Below are positions 16,734 through 24,892 of a stretch of 64,000 nucleotides of DNA, one piece after another. Position 1 is the stretch's first letter. Each line of letters begins with the position of its first letter. Under the pieces are notes generated by a model, which saw nothing but the letters and a program-made list of their open reading frames with translations, was not told the DNA's origin and made no database searches. The position numbers and the translations under genes were made by a program. Source of the stretch: an uncultured Collinsella sp. (GTDB lineage Bacteria > Actinomycetota > Coriobacteriia > Coriobacteriales > Coriobacteriaceae); assembly GCA_902465265.1 (NCBI GenBank), contig CABQMF010000007.1, positions 1 through 64,000 on the forward strand, in the 5' to 3' direction.

Positions 16734-17789
16734 ATGCGCGCGTTTGATTTTGAGATGTCGCGCCGGGGGTTTGCCTCGGCGCTCGCCGCGGGCGCGCTGT
16801 CGCTTGCGCTGGCTGGCTGTGGCGGCGGGGCTGCCGGGGCTGGGTCTGCTGCGGGCTCGGCTGCCACGGACGGCGCCGGTGCCGCTGCCGAGCCGGTTGA
16901 GGTGCACGTCGCCTCGCTCAAGGGTCCGACGTCAATCGGTCTGGTGCAGTTTATGGACCGGGCGGCCGACGGTGCCACGGACAACGAGTTCGACTTTGCG
17001 ATCAACACCGCCGCCGACGAGATTGTGCCCAAGGTCATTCAGGGCGATGTCGATATCGCCCTAGTGCCCGCCAACGTGGCGAGCGTACTCTACAACAAGA
17101 CCGAGGGCGCGGTGCAGGTCATCGACATCAACACGCTGGGTGTGCTGAACGTTGTGACGGGCGACGCAAGTGTGGCCTCGTTTGGCGATCTGGCGGGCCA
17201 TACCGTCTATATGACGGGCAAGGGCACCACGCCGGAGTACGTCATGAACTACCTGCTGGACCGCGCGGGCCTGACCGGCCAGGTGGCGCTTGAGTTTAAG
17301 AGCGAGCCCACCGAGGTGCTGTCGGCGCTGCTTGCCGATCCGTCTGCCGTGGGCGTGCTGCCCGAGCCGTTCAAGACCGCTGCCATCGCCAAGAGCGAAG
17401 GCAAGCTGTCGGCTCCGGTAAGTCTGACCGATGTGTGGGATGAGCTGGCGGGCGACACGGGTTCGCGCCTGCTGACGGGCGTGACCGTGGTGCGCCGCGC
17501 CTTTGCCGAGGAGCATCCCGATGCCGTGGCGGAATTCTTGCGCTGCCATGAGGCGAGCGTGAAGGCCGTCAATGCGGCGCCGGCGGACTGGGCGCAGGCC
17601 GTGGTCGATGCGGGTGTCGTCGATAACGCCGCGATTGCCGAAAAGGCGATTCCCGGGTGCATGCTTGTATGCCAGACGGGGAAAGATATGAAGGCGGCGC
17701 TCGGTGGGTACCTGCAGGTGCTGGCCGATGCGGATGCGAGCGCCGTGGGCGGCAAGCTCCCGGCTGATGATTTCTACTACATGGAGTAG
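16734..17789 (+). CDS. ABC importer substrate-binding lipoprotein (NitT/TauT-like)
   Basis: A 351-residue secreted binding protein. The signal has a twin-arginine-like MSRRGF (R10, R11), a hydrophobic stretch and lipobox LAGC with C29, followed by a Gly/Ala/Ser linker, so it should be a membrane-anchored lipoprotein possibly exported by Tat. The mature part resembles the periplasmic-binding type II fold of nitrate/sulfonate/thiamine-precursor importers, with GDVDIALVPANVAS and KGTTPEYVMNYLL. The ligand is unknown. It starts 2 bp after the hydrogenase stop and ends 3 bp before the permease-ATPase gene, which argues for a shared operon. Confidence 0.82.
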   Translation: MRAFDFEMSRRGFASALAAGALSLALAGCGGGAAGAGSAAGSAATDGAGAAAEPVEVHVASLKGPTSIGLVQFMDRAADGATDNEFDFAINTAADEIVPKVIQGDVDIALVPANVASVLYNKTEGAVQVIDINTLGVLNVVTGDASVASFGDLAGHTVYMTGKGTTPEYVMNYLLDRAGLTGQVALEFKSEPTEVLSALLADPSAVGVLPEPFKTAAIAKSEGKLSAPVSLTDVWDELAGDTGSRLLTGVTVVRRAFAEEHPDAVAEFLRCHEASVKAVNAAPADWAQAVVDAGVVDNAAIAEKAIPGCMLVCQTGKDMKAALGGYLQVLADADASAVGGKLPADDFYYME

Positions 17790-17792
17790 CCC

Positions 17793-19169
17793 GTGCGTGT
17801 GTTTGCTCGACAAATGACAGAGCGTATGAAGGCGGTGGTGGCAGGTGGTGCCGTCGCCGCCTTTTGGCTTGCCGTGTGGGTGCTGGTGGCGGGTCTCGTG
17901 GCGCAGCCGTTGATTTTGCCGGGACCGAGCGCTGTTGTGGTGGCGTTGCTGCGGCTGCTGTGCGATGCCGGCACGTGGGCGATTCTGGCGGGCTCGGGTG
18001 CGCGGATTCTAGGCGGTTTGGCGCTTGCTGCGGTGTGCGGTGGTTTGCTGGCCGGAATTTCGTCGCGCTCGCGGGCGTTTGCGCGCTTGGTGGCGCCGGC
18101 GCTTTCATTTGTAAAGGCGACGCCGGTTGCCTGCGTGGTGGTCCTGCTGCTCATTTGGCTGGGGTCGGCGCGCGTGAGCATCGCCGCGGTCTTTTTGATG
18201 GCGCTGCCGGGCGTGTATTTTTCGCTGGCCGAGGGTTTGACGCAGGTTGATCAGCCGCTGGAGCAGATGTTTCGTCTGCATGGCGTGCGGGGTTGGCGTC
18301 TGTTTTGCGCCCATACCTGGCGCGAGGTCCTGCCGTTTGTGCTTTCGTGTGCGCGTGCCGTGATCGGCATGAGCTGGAAGGCCGGCGTGGCGGCGGAACT
18401 CATCGGCATGGCGACGGGCACCGTGGGCGAACGCATCTATCAGGCGAAGCTTTTGATCGAGACGGCTGATCTGCTGGCGTGGACCGTGCTGGTCGTTGCC
18501 GTCTCGTGGGCGTGTGAGCGCGTGCTGGTGTGGCTGCTGCGGGTTTCGGGTTCCGTGGCATGGCGTGTGGCCGTGCGGGCGCATGGGCGCGGCGCTCGCG
18601 GGCGTGCGGGGGCTGCGAGCGATGGCGCTGCAGCGGAGCTTGCGCTTGCCGTGGGCGATCGCGCGCCCTGGGCACCGGCGCTGGATGGTCTGGTGCTCAA
18701 CGTGCCCGCGGGTGGGCGTATCTGTGTGATGGGCGCTTCGGGCGCGGGCAAGTCGACGCTGCTCGCCCTGGCGGCGGGGGAGTGCGCGCCGTGCTCGATG
18801 GTGTTTCAGGATGCGCGCCTGGTAGAGGGCGCCTCGGCTTTGGATAACGTGCTGGTGTGTGCCGATGCGCGCGTGGATGCTTCGAGCGCTACGGCCTTGC
18901 TGCGCCGGTTGGTGCCGGGAATTGACGTGCATGTTCGCGTGGCCGAGCTTTCGGGCGGGCAGCGCCGTCGTGTCGAGATCGCCCGCGCCCTGCTGTGTGG
19001 CGGCTGCGCCGTCATTCTTGATGAGCCCTTTACCGGCCTGGACGCTTCCGCGCGCGATGCGACGGCCGAGGCTGTGCTCGACCTGCTCGACGGCCGCATG
19101 CTCTTGCTTGCCACGCATGACGTCACCGATGCTCAGGTGCTCGATATCTCGGATGTCATTGCGCTTTAG
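17793..19169 (+). CDS. ABC importer permease-ATPase fusion
   Basis: A 458-residue single chain joining two normally separate subunits. Residues 1 to about 255 are a TauC/SsuC-like permease with about six membrane segments and the coupling-helix region near GLTQVDQPLEQMFRLHG. After a Gly/Arg/Ala linker, residues about 285-458 are an ATPase with Walker A GASGAGKST, signature LSGGQRRR, Walker B CAVILDEP and switch His in LATHD. The ATPase part is short for the family, with the region between Walker A and signature compressed. The GTG start follows GGAG and lies 3 bp after the binding-protein stop. Two such chains could form the full transporter with the upstream lipoprotein. Confidence 0.85.
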   Translation: MRVFARQMTERMKAVVAGGAVAAFWLAVWVLVAGLVAQPLILPGPSAVVVALLRLLCDAGTWAILAGSGARILGGLALAAVCGGLLAGISSRSRAFARLVAPALSFVKATPVACVVVLLLIWLGSARVSIAAVFLMALPGVYFSLAEGLTQVDQPLEQMFRLHGVRGWRLFCAHTWREVLPFVLSCARAVIGMSWKAGVAAELIGMATGTVGERIYQAKLLIETADLLAWTVLVVAVSWACERVLVWLLRVSGSVAWRVAVRAHGRGARGRAGAASDGAAAELALAVGDRAPWAPALDGLVLNVPAGGRICVMGASGAGKSTLLALAAGECAPCSMVFQDARLVEGASALDNVLVCADARVDASSATALLRRLVPGIDVHVRVAELSGGQRRRVEIARALLCGGCAVILDEPFTGLDASARDATAEAVLDLLDGRMLLLATHDVTDAQVLDISDVIAL

Positions 19170-19202
19170 AAGCCATCACAAGTTCTAGCTCGACAACAAA
19201 AT

Positions 19203-19231
19203 GATCCGTTTTCCTCCGCCCCCAAGGGATC
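19203..19231. repeat. CCGTCCCCAAGGGATC repeat, single arm
   Basis: The 29-nt stretch is identical to the right arm core of the large inverted repeat at 31527-31609 except one base (CCGCCCCCAAGGG instead of CCGTCCCCAAGGG). It lies just after the ABC gene and before the CPBP protease gene. Confidence 0.8.
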
Positions 19232-19284
19232 AGCGTTTTGCCAGTTTGTGGTAGAACTAGGGAACGGTTCTTGAGGAGGCTGGC

Positions 19285-20196
19285 ATGCTCAACGCGTTGG
19301 TGTGGACACTTGCTTGTTTAGGCGTTGTCGCGGCAGATATTGCCTTGAGCGTGGTTTTGTTTTCCGCTTTGGGTGTCGCGTCGGTGTTCATGGGCTTTTC
19401 GATTGATGGCCTCGATATTCAATTGCTTCAGGCTGCCGCGCAGATGGCGTCGTTTTTGATGGCGCTGCTGTGGTGGCGTTATCTGTGGCCGCGCTCGTTT
19501 ATGGCGCGCTGGCAGGGCGAGCGCCCGCTTGGCGGGGGAGCAGGCAAGGCACGGAGGCGCATCGCCTGCGTTATCGTGATCGGCCTGGCCCTGCAGGTGG
19601 TCGTTGGCTACGTGACCGACGCTGTGCTGTCGCTGTTGCCCGAGGCGGCGGCCGATTACAGCGAGCTTGTCGAGGAGACGGGCATGGGTGACACGAGCTA
19701 TCTGGCCGTCCTGACCACGGTGCTCGGCGCTCCGTTTTGCGAGGAGCTGCTGGTGCGCGGTATCATTTTTGAGTTTTCGCTCCGAGCATTTAACCCGCAG
19801 TGCCGTCCGCTCTGGAAGCGCCGGCGTCGCGCGCGGGCGCAGGACGGCGCCATGGTGCCCTGGGCGGCCCCAAGCACGTGGGGTATCGCCGCGGCGATTG
19901 TGCTGCAGGCGGCAATCTTCGGTTTTATGCACATGAACTGGGTGCAGGGTTGCTACGCCGGCGCCGCCGGCCTCATCTTTGGTTGGGTGCTCGTGACGAC
20001 CGGAAAGCTCCGCTACACGATCCTGCTGCACTTTGCCTTTAATGCCGGGTCGTATCTCATGACGTTGCTCTGGTTTGTGAACACGCCGTTCGACGTGGCA
20101 ATTACGGTCGCTATCGCCGGCGTCATCCTCGTTGAGGCAATGCGCTCGCTGCGTCACGCGTGTGGGATGGACGCAGCGAGCGCACCGCTGCCCTAG
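19285..20196 (+). CDS. CPBP family intramembrane metalloprotease
   Basis: A 303-residue membrane protein with about seven or eight hydrophobic segments and the three CPBP/Abi motifs: EELLVRG (glutamates plus Arg), FGFMHMNW (His) and HFAFNAGSY (His and Asn). These form a glutamate/histidine active site inside the membrane. The family includes CAAX-prenyl-type proteases and bacteriocin self-immunity proteins; which role applies here is unknown. A GAGGAGG site precedes the ATG. It converges with the radical SAM gene, ending 3 bp past that gene's stop. Confidence 0.88.
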   Translation: MLNALVWTLACLGVVAADIALSVVLFSALGVASVFMGFSIDGLDIQLLQAAAQMASFLMALLWWRYLWPRSFMARWQGERPLGGGAGKARRRIACVIVIGLALQVVVGYVTDAVLSLLPEAAADYSELVEETGMGDTSYLAVLTTVLGAPFCEELLVRGIIFEFSLRAFNPQCRPLWKRRRRARAQDGAMVPWAAPSTWGIAAAIVLQAAIFGFMHMNWVQGCYAGAAGLIFGWVLVTTGKLRYTILLHFAFNAGSYLMTLLWFVNTPFDVAITVAIAGVILVEAMRSLRHACGMDAASAPLP

Positions 20197-22325
20197 TTGC
20201 GACGCCCGCCTCCGTTGGCGCCCTGCCGTCCCTGGGCCGCGCGATTGCGACCGGCAGTGTTCTGTGCGCGCGACATGCCGCCGTGCCCCTTGCTGCCTTT
20301 GGGTCCCTTGCCGGCGCCGCCATGCGGTTTGCCGCCCTTCTTGCCGGTGCCATGCCCGCCGCCGGCAGACGTCTCGCCCGGGCGCGGCGGCACGGGACGA
20401 ATCAGGCAATGCTTGGTGTAGCCGATCAGATCGCGGCGTCCGGCCTTCTCCAGCGCCTCGCGCACGAGCTTGTAGTTCTCGGGTTTGCGATACTGAATCA
20501 GCGCGCGCTGCATGGCCTTCTCGTGCGGGTCGCGCGCCACATAGATCGGCTCCATGGTGCGCGGATCCACGCCGGTGTAGTACATGCACGTCGACATGGT
20601 GGACGGGGTGGGGTAGAAGTCCTGCACCTGCTCGGGCATGTAGCCCATGTCGCGCACGGCCTCGGCAAGGTCCACCGCTTCCTTCATCGTCGAGCCGGGA
20701 TGGCTCGAGATCAGATACGGCACTACGTACTGTTTAAGTCCGTATTCGCGGTTCAAGCGCTCAAATTTGCGGCAGAACGCGTCGTAGACGGCACGGCTCG
20801 GTTTGCCCATTACGGAGAGCACCGCATCGCTCACGTGCTCGGGCGCCACGCGCAGCTGACCGGAGACATGGTGTTCCAGCAGCTCGCGTAAAAACTCGTC
20901 CGAGGCATCGGCCATGGTGTAGTCAAAACGGATGCCGCTGCGGACAAAGACCTTCTTGACGCCCGGCAGCTGGCGCAGGTCGCGCAGCAACTGCGTGTAG
21001 CCGCTCTCGTCGACCACCATGTTCTTGCACACGCTCGGCCACAGGCAGCGCTTGTTCTTGCACACGCCGTGCTTGAGCTGCTTGTCGCAGGCCGGGCGGC
21101 TAAAGTTGGCCGTCGGTCCGCCCACGTCGTTGATGTAGCCCTTAAACTCGGGATCGCGCGTGAGCAGCTCGGCCTCGCGCATGATCGAGTCGTGGCTGCG
21201 CATCTGCAGCACGCGACCCTGGTGGAAGGTGAGCGCGCAAAACGAGCACTCACCAAAGCACCCGCGGTTGGAGCTAATGGAAAACTTGATCTCGGCAAAG
21301 GCCGGCACGCCGCCCGCTGCATCGTAATCGGGGTGCCAATCGCGTGCGTAGGGGAGTTCGGCCACCTCGTCCATCTCGTCGGTGGTGAGCGTCGCCGACG
21401 GCGGGTTCTGCACCACATAGACGCTGTTGGGGTAGGGCTCTACCAGGCGATGCCCGGTGATGGGGTCCATATTCTGCTGCTGCACGTTAAAACTGCGCGC
21501 GTAGTTGAGCTTGTCGGCGGCAAGGTCGTCCCAGCTGGGCAGCAGGTCGTAGTCGTAGACCTCGTCGAGCGAGCTGGTGCGGTAGACGGTGCCGTTGATA
21601 TAGGTAATCTGATCGACGGACAGTCCCGCGTCGAGCGCATCGGCGATCTCGACGATTGCGTGCTCGCCCATGCCGTAGATGAGGATGTCGGCGCCCGAGT
21701 CGAGCAGCACCGAGCGCTTGAGTTTGTCCTGCCAGTAGTCGTAGTGGGCCAGGCGACGCAGGCTCGCCTCGATGCCACCGATAATGATGGGGGCGTCCTT
21801 GAACGTCTGGCGGATGAGGTTGCCGTAGACCGTGACGGCACGGTTGGGACGGCGCCCCTCCTCGCCACCGGGGGTATAGGCGTCGGTGTGGCGGCGGTGC
21901 TTGGTCACCGAATAGTGGTTGACCATGGAGTCCATGTTGCCGGCGCTGACCAAAAAGCCCAGGCGCGGCTCGCCGAGCACCGTGATGCTGGCGGGGTCGG
22001 TCCAGTCGGGCTGGCAGATGATGCCCACCTTGTAGCCGTGCGCGTCGAGTACGCGGCTGACGATGGCCATGCCAAAGCTGGGGTGGTCCACGTAGGCGTC
22101 GCCGCAGATGTAGACGAAGTCGCACTGGTCCCAGCCGCGCGCGTCCATATCGGCGCGGCTGACGGGGAGGAACTTGTCGCGGCCCGGGCGCCAGGGACGG
22201 GCGGGCTCTGCCGGGGTATGAGTGGCGTGGCCGCCCTGGGCCTTACCGCCGCGCTTTTGCTGCTGGCCCTGTTTGCCCTGCTGACTGCGCTGGTTGTTCT
22301 GAGCGTGCTGAGGCTTTTTTGCCAC
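20193..22325 (-). CDS. YgiQ family radical SAM protein
   Basis: A 710-residue protein of the YgiQ/UPF0313 family. The radical-SAM cluster motif is GCFGECSFCAL (CxxxCxxC) in the middle, preceded by a B12-binding-like N-terminal region and followed by a family-specific C-terminal domain. The N-terminal 35 residues are Gln/Lys/Gly-rich and the last 60 are Gly/Lys/Arg-rich; both look disordered. The GTG start at 22325 is chosen for its excellent GGGAGGGATC ribosome site; the longer upstream frame overlaps the neighbouring promoter region. The reaction of the family is not established. Confidence 0.88.
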   Translation of the reverse strand: MAKKPQHAQNNQRSQQGKQGQQQKRGGKAQGGHATHTPAEPARPWRPGRDKFLPVSRADMDARGWDQCDFVYICGDAYVDHPSFGMAIVSRVLDAHGYKVGIICQPDWTDPASITVLGEPRLGFLVSAGNMDSMVNHYSVTKHRRHTDAYTPGGEEGRRPNRAVTVYGNLIRQTFKDAPIIIGGIEASLRRLAHYDYWQDKLKRSVLLDSGADILIYGMGEHAIVEIADALDAGLSVDQITYINGTVYRTSSLDEVYDYDLLPSWDDLAADKLNYARSFNVQQQNMDPITGHRLVEPYPNSVYVVQNPPSATLTTDEMDEVAELPYARDWHPDYDAAGGVPAFAEIKFSISSNRGCFGECSFCALTFHQGRVLQMRSHDSIMREAELLTRDPEFKGYINDVGGPTANFSRPACDKQLKHGVCKNKRCLWPSVCKNMVVDESGYTQLLRDLRQLPGVKKVFVRSGIRFDYTMADASDEFLRELLEHHVSGQLRVAPEHVSDAVLSVMGKPSRAVYDAFCRKFERLNREYGLKQYVVPYLISSHPGSTMKEAVDLAEAVRDMGYMPEQVQDFYPTPSTMSTCMYYTGVDPRTMEPIYVARDPHEKAMQRALIQYRKPENYKLVREALEKAGRRDLIGYTKHCLIRPVPPRPGETSAGGGHGTGKKGGKPHGGAGKGPKGSKGHGGMSRAQNTAGRNRAAQGRQGANGGGRRN

Positions 22326-22587
22326 GATCCCTCCCGGTGTTTGTATGCTGCACGTAATTGTAACCAGTCTTTTTGGGACGGGGCTAAAAAGACTGGTGGA
22401 GTACATGGGCTGGCGGATCGGCGCGTCGATGCGGGTGCTGTATCCGCCGTTTGTTTCCAGACTGTGTATCTGCGCGTTGGGGAAGCCGTCTCGCGCGCAC
22501 GCCATGTTGTCAATGGGTTACAGTATGAACGGCGGCTATGTTTCCGCCAACGCACGAGAGAGTCGTCAACAAGGAGGATGCACGACG

Positions 22588-23304
22588 ATGCAGCGTGCCA
22601 AACAGATATCGGAGTCTATTGAGCTGGGCATCATCTTGGCGCTCGCCGGTGGCTTTATGGACGTGTATTCGTACATTGGGCGCGACCATGTTTTCGCCAA
22701 CGCGCAGACAGGCAACATCCTGCTCGTGGGCGTGAGCATCTCGGAGGGCAATTGGGCACTTGCGGGGCGCTACTTCTTCCCTGTGGTGTCGTTTGCCGTG
22801 GGTATTATGCTTGCCGATCTGGTACACGAGCGGTTTGGCAGCGTGATCCACTGGCGTCAGGTGACGGTGTTCTTTGAAGCCGTCATCTTGCTGGGCGTGA
22901 GCTTTATCCCGGGCGGCAATTTCAACCTGCTCGCCAACTGCCTCACCTCGTTTGCCTGCGGCATGCAGGTCGAGAGCTTCCGCAAGATCCACGGTCACGG
23001 CATCGCTACGACCATGTGCATCGGCAACTTGCGCAACGCTCTGCAAAACGTGGACGATTACATCATCACCCACAGGCGCGGCTTTTTGGAAAACGGCCTG
23101 CTGTACTTTGGCGTGATCTTCACCTTTGTGTTTGGCGCCGTGTTGGGCAACTGGTGTATTGAGCGCATGGGCCTGCACGCCATCGTCGTGGCGAGCTTGC
23201 TGCTGTTTGTCGCGTTTGCCATCATGTTCATCGACCGTGAGCGCGACTTGCGCTTACGCTGGAAGGTTGCGGCCGAGGCTTGGAAAGAGGGCTGCCGAAA
23301 GTAA
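22588..23304 (+). CDS. YoaK/DUF1275 family membrane protein
   Basis: A 238-residue integral membrane protein with about six hydrophobic segments. The N-terminal region has the family signature GFMDVYSYIGRDHVFANAQT followed by GNILLVGV. DUF1275 proteins are of unknown function and are often proposed as transporters. The start follows a perfect AAGGAGG at 22571-22577; an open frame reaching 81 codons further upstream is not supported. It is transcribed divergently from the radical SAM gene and ends at a terminator. Confidence 0.85.
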   Translation: MQRAKQISESIELGIILALAGGFMDVYSYIGRDHVFANAQTGNILLVGVSISEGNWALAGRYFFPVVSFAVGIMLADLVHERFGSVIHWRQVTVFFEAVILLGVSFIPGGNFNLLANCLTSFACGMQVESFRKIHGHGIATTMCIGNLRNALQNVDDYIITHRRGFLENGLLYFGVIFTFVFGAVLGNWCIERMGLHAIVVASLLLFVAFAIMFIDRERDLRLRWKVAAEAWKEGCRK

Positions 23305-23309
23305 CCGAA

Positions 23310-23346
23310 TGCGGCAAAGGGGCTGTCCCTTTGCCGCAATCTTTTT
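23310..23346 (+). terminator. Rho-independent terminator after the DUF1275 gene
   Basis: GCGGCAAAGGG (23311-23321) pairs with CCCTTTGCCGC (23327-23337) and CTTTTT follows. The loop region GGGGCTGTCCC links it to the GGGAC-type elements elsewhere in the window. Confidence 0.88.
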
Positions 23347-23356
23347 CATCATCTGT

Positions 23357-23415
23357 TGAAACGCTTTAACAATTTTGACGTTCTCACGTGTTTTTTGTTT
23401 CAAAAGCGTTAGGAT
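23357..23415. promoter_or_regulatory. Promoter region of the fucO-type gene with paired operator-like half sites
   Basis: TTGAAACGCTTTAAC (from about 23356) and the inverted CAAAAGCGTTAGG (from about 23401) share the core AACGCTTT in opposite orientations, about 45 bp apart. The cores resemble LacI-family operators. This AT-rich stretch is the only room for a promoter before the dehydrogenase gene. Confidence 0.4.
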
Positions 23416-23469
23416 GGGACTCGTAGCGTGGGGCGTAATGGGTGCCCCGCACACGATTGGAGGCTATCA

Positions 23470-24636
23470 ATGGCTAATCGTTTCGTTCTCAATACCATCT
23501 CTTATCATGGTTCCGGCGCCATCAAGGAGATCCCCGGCGAGCTCCAGCGTCGCGGCTACAAGAAGATCTTCGTCTGCTCCGACCCCGATCTGGTCAAGTT
23601 TGGCGTTACCGCTAAGGTGACCGACGAGCTCGACGCCGCCGGCATCGCTTGGAGCCTCTACTCCGAGATCAAGCCCAACCCCACGATCCAGAACGTCAAG
23701 GACGGCGTCGAGGCCTTCAAGGCCGCCGAGGCTGACGCTATCGTGACCATCGGTGGCGGCTCCTCCATGGACACCGCCAAGGCCATCGGCATCATCATCA
23801 ACAACCCCGAGTTCGCCGATGTCCGCAGCCTCGAGGGCGTTGCTCCCACCAAGAACCACGCCGTGTTCACCATCGCCGTGCCGACGACCGCCGGTACCGC
23901 TGCCGAGGTGACCATCAATTACGTCATCACCGACCCCGAGAAGGTCCGCAAGTTCGTGTGCGTCGACACCAACGACGCCCCCGAGGTCGCCGTCGTCGAC
24001 CCCGACATGATGGCTTCCATGCCCGCCGGCCTGACCGCTTCCACCGGTATGGACGCTCTGACCCACGCCATCGAGGGCTACACCACCAAGGGCGCCTGGG
24101 AGCTTTCCGACATGTTCCACTTTGAGGCTATCAAGCTGATCAGCGAGAACCTGCGCGATTCCGTTGCCGAGGCCAAGTCCGGTCAGCCCGGCTCCGGCCG
24201 TGAGGGCATGGCTCTTGGTCAGTATGTCGCCGGCATGGGCTTCTCCAATGTTGGCCTGGGCATCGATCACGCCATGGCTCACACCCTGTCCGCTCACTAC
24301 GACACTCCGCACGGCGTCGCTTGCGCCATGCTGCTGCCGATCGCCATGGAGTTCAACAAGCCGGTTTGCGCCGAGCGCCTGGCCAAGGTTGCCGTCGCCA
24401 TGGGCGTTGACACCACGGGTATGAGCACCGACGAGGCCGCCGATGCCGCCATCGCCGCCGTCAAGCAGCTCTCTGCCGACGTGAACATCCCGCACGTCTG
24501 CGAGGCCATGAAGGCTGACGAGATCGAGGTCCTGGCCAAGGACGCCATGGCCGACGCCTGCTTCCCGGGCAACCCGCGCGAGGCGACGCTCGACGACGTC
24601 ATCGAGCTCTTCAAGAAGATCTGCCCGGCTGCCTAA
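23470..24636 (+). CDS. fucO: Iron-dependent alcohol dehydrogenase, lactaldehyde reductase (FucO) type
   Basis: A 388-residue group III alcohol dehydrogenase. It resembles E. coli FucO closely over long stretches, including SNPEFADVRSLEG-like and PTTAGTAAEVTINYVITD motifs. NAD-binding GGGSSMDTAKAIG and the iron ligands in GMDALTHAIEGY (Asp and His), HAMAHTL and DTPHG are all visible. It should reduce lactaldehyde to 1,2-propanediol or a similar short aldehyde, regenerating NAD. No fucose or rhamnose pathway genes are nearby, so the substrate in this organism is open. The ATG follows GGAGG. Confidence 0.9.
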   Translation: MANRFVLNTISYHGSGAIKEIPGELQRRGYKKIFVCSDPDLVKFGVTAKVTDELDAAGIAWSLYSEIKPNPTIQNVKDGVEAFKAAEADAIVTIGGGSSMDTAKAIGIIINNPEFADVRSLEGVAPTKNHAVFTIAVPTTAGTAAEVTINYVITDPEKVRKFVCVDTNDAPEVAVVDPDMMASMPAGLTASTGMDALTHAIEGYTTKGAWELSDMFHFEAIKLISENLRDSVAEAKSGQPGSGREGMALGQYVAGMGFSNVGLGIDHAMAHTLSAHYDTPHGVACAMLLPIAMEFNKPVCAERLAKVAVAMGVDTTGMSTDEAADAAIAAVKQLSADVNIPHVCEAMKADEIEVLAKDAMADACFPGNPREATLDDVIELFKKICPAA

Positions 24637-24644
24637 CTTGGTTC

Positions 24645-24772
24645 GGCGGGCCCCTGCCCGTTAGCCCTAGAATCGTCCTCGGACATGTCGGAGGCCCCGC
24701 TGCGCACTACGTGCGGCGGGGCCTCCTTCTGTCCTGCGGAAAGATTCTGGGGCTAACGGGCAGGGGCCCGCC
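24645..24772. terminator. Large nested inverted repeat, terminator-like
   Basis: Outer arms 24645-24674 and 24743-24772 are complementary at 29 of 30 positions; inside them GGAGGCCCCGC (24690-24700) pairs with GCGGGGCCTCC (24716-24726). The inner hairpin followed by TTCTGTCCT can end the fucO-type transcript. The long outer arms are unusual for a terminator. Confidence 0.75.
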
Positions 24773-24892
24773 GGCTCGTTATCGTGGCGGGCGCAGTTCT
24801 AGGGACCTCGATGGGTCATCTCGCTAGGTAAAAAGATGGTTCGCGGTGGTATTGTTGCTGTGGGCTCAATTCGATATGAAAGGGTGATTTTG

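Noticed and set aside
22345..22587. 81-codon N-terminal extension of the DUF1275 gene
   Set aside because: No family match or ribosome site; a perfect AAGGAGG precedes the ATG at 22588, and the extension overlaps the divergent radical SAM start region.
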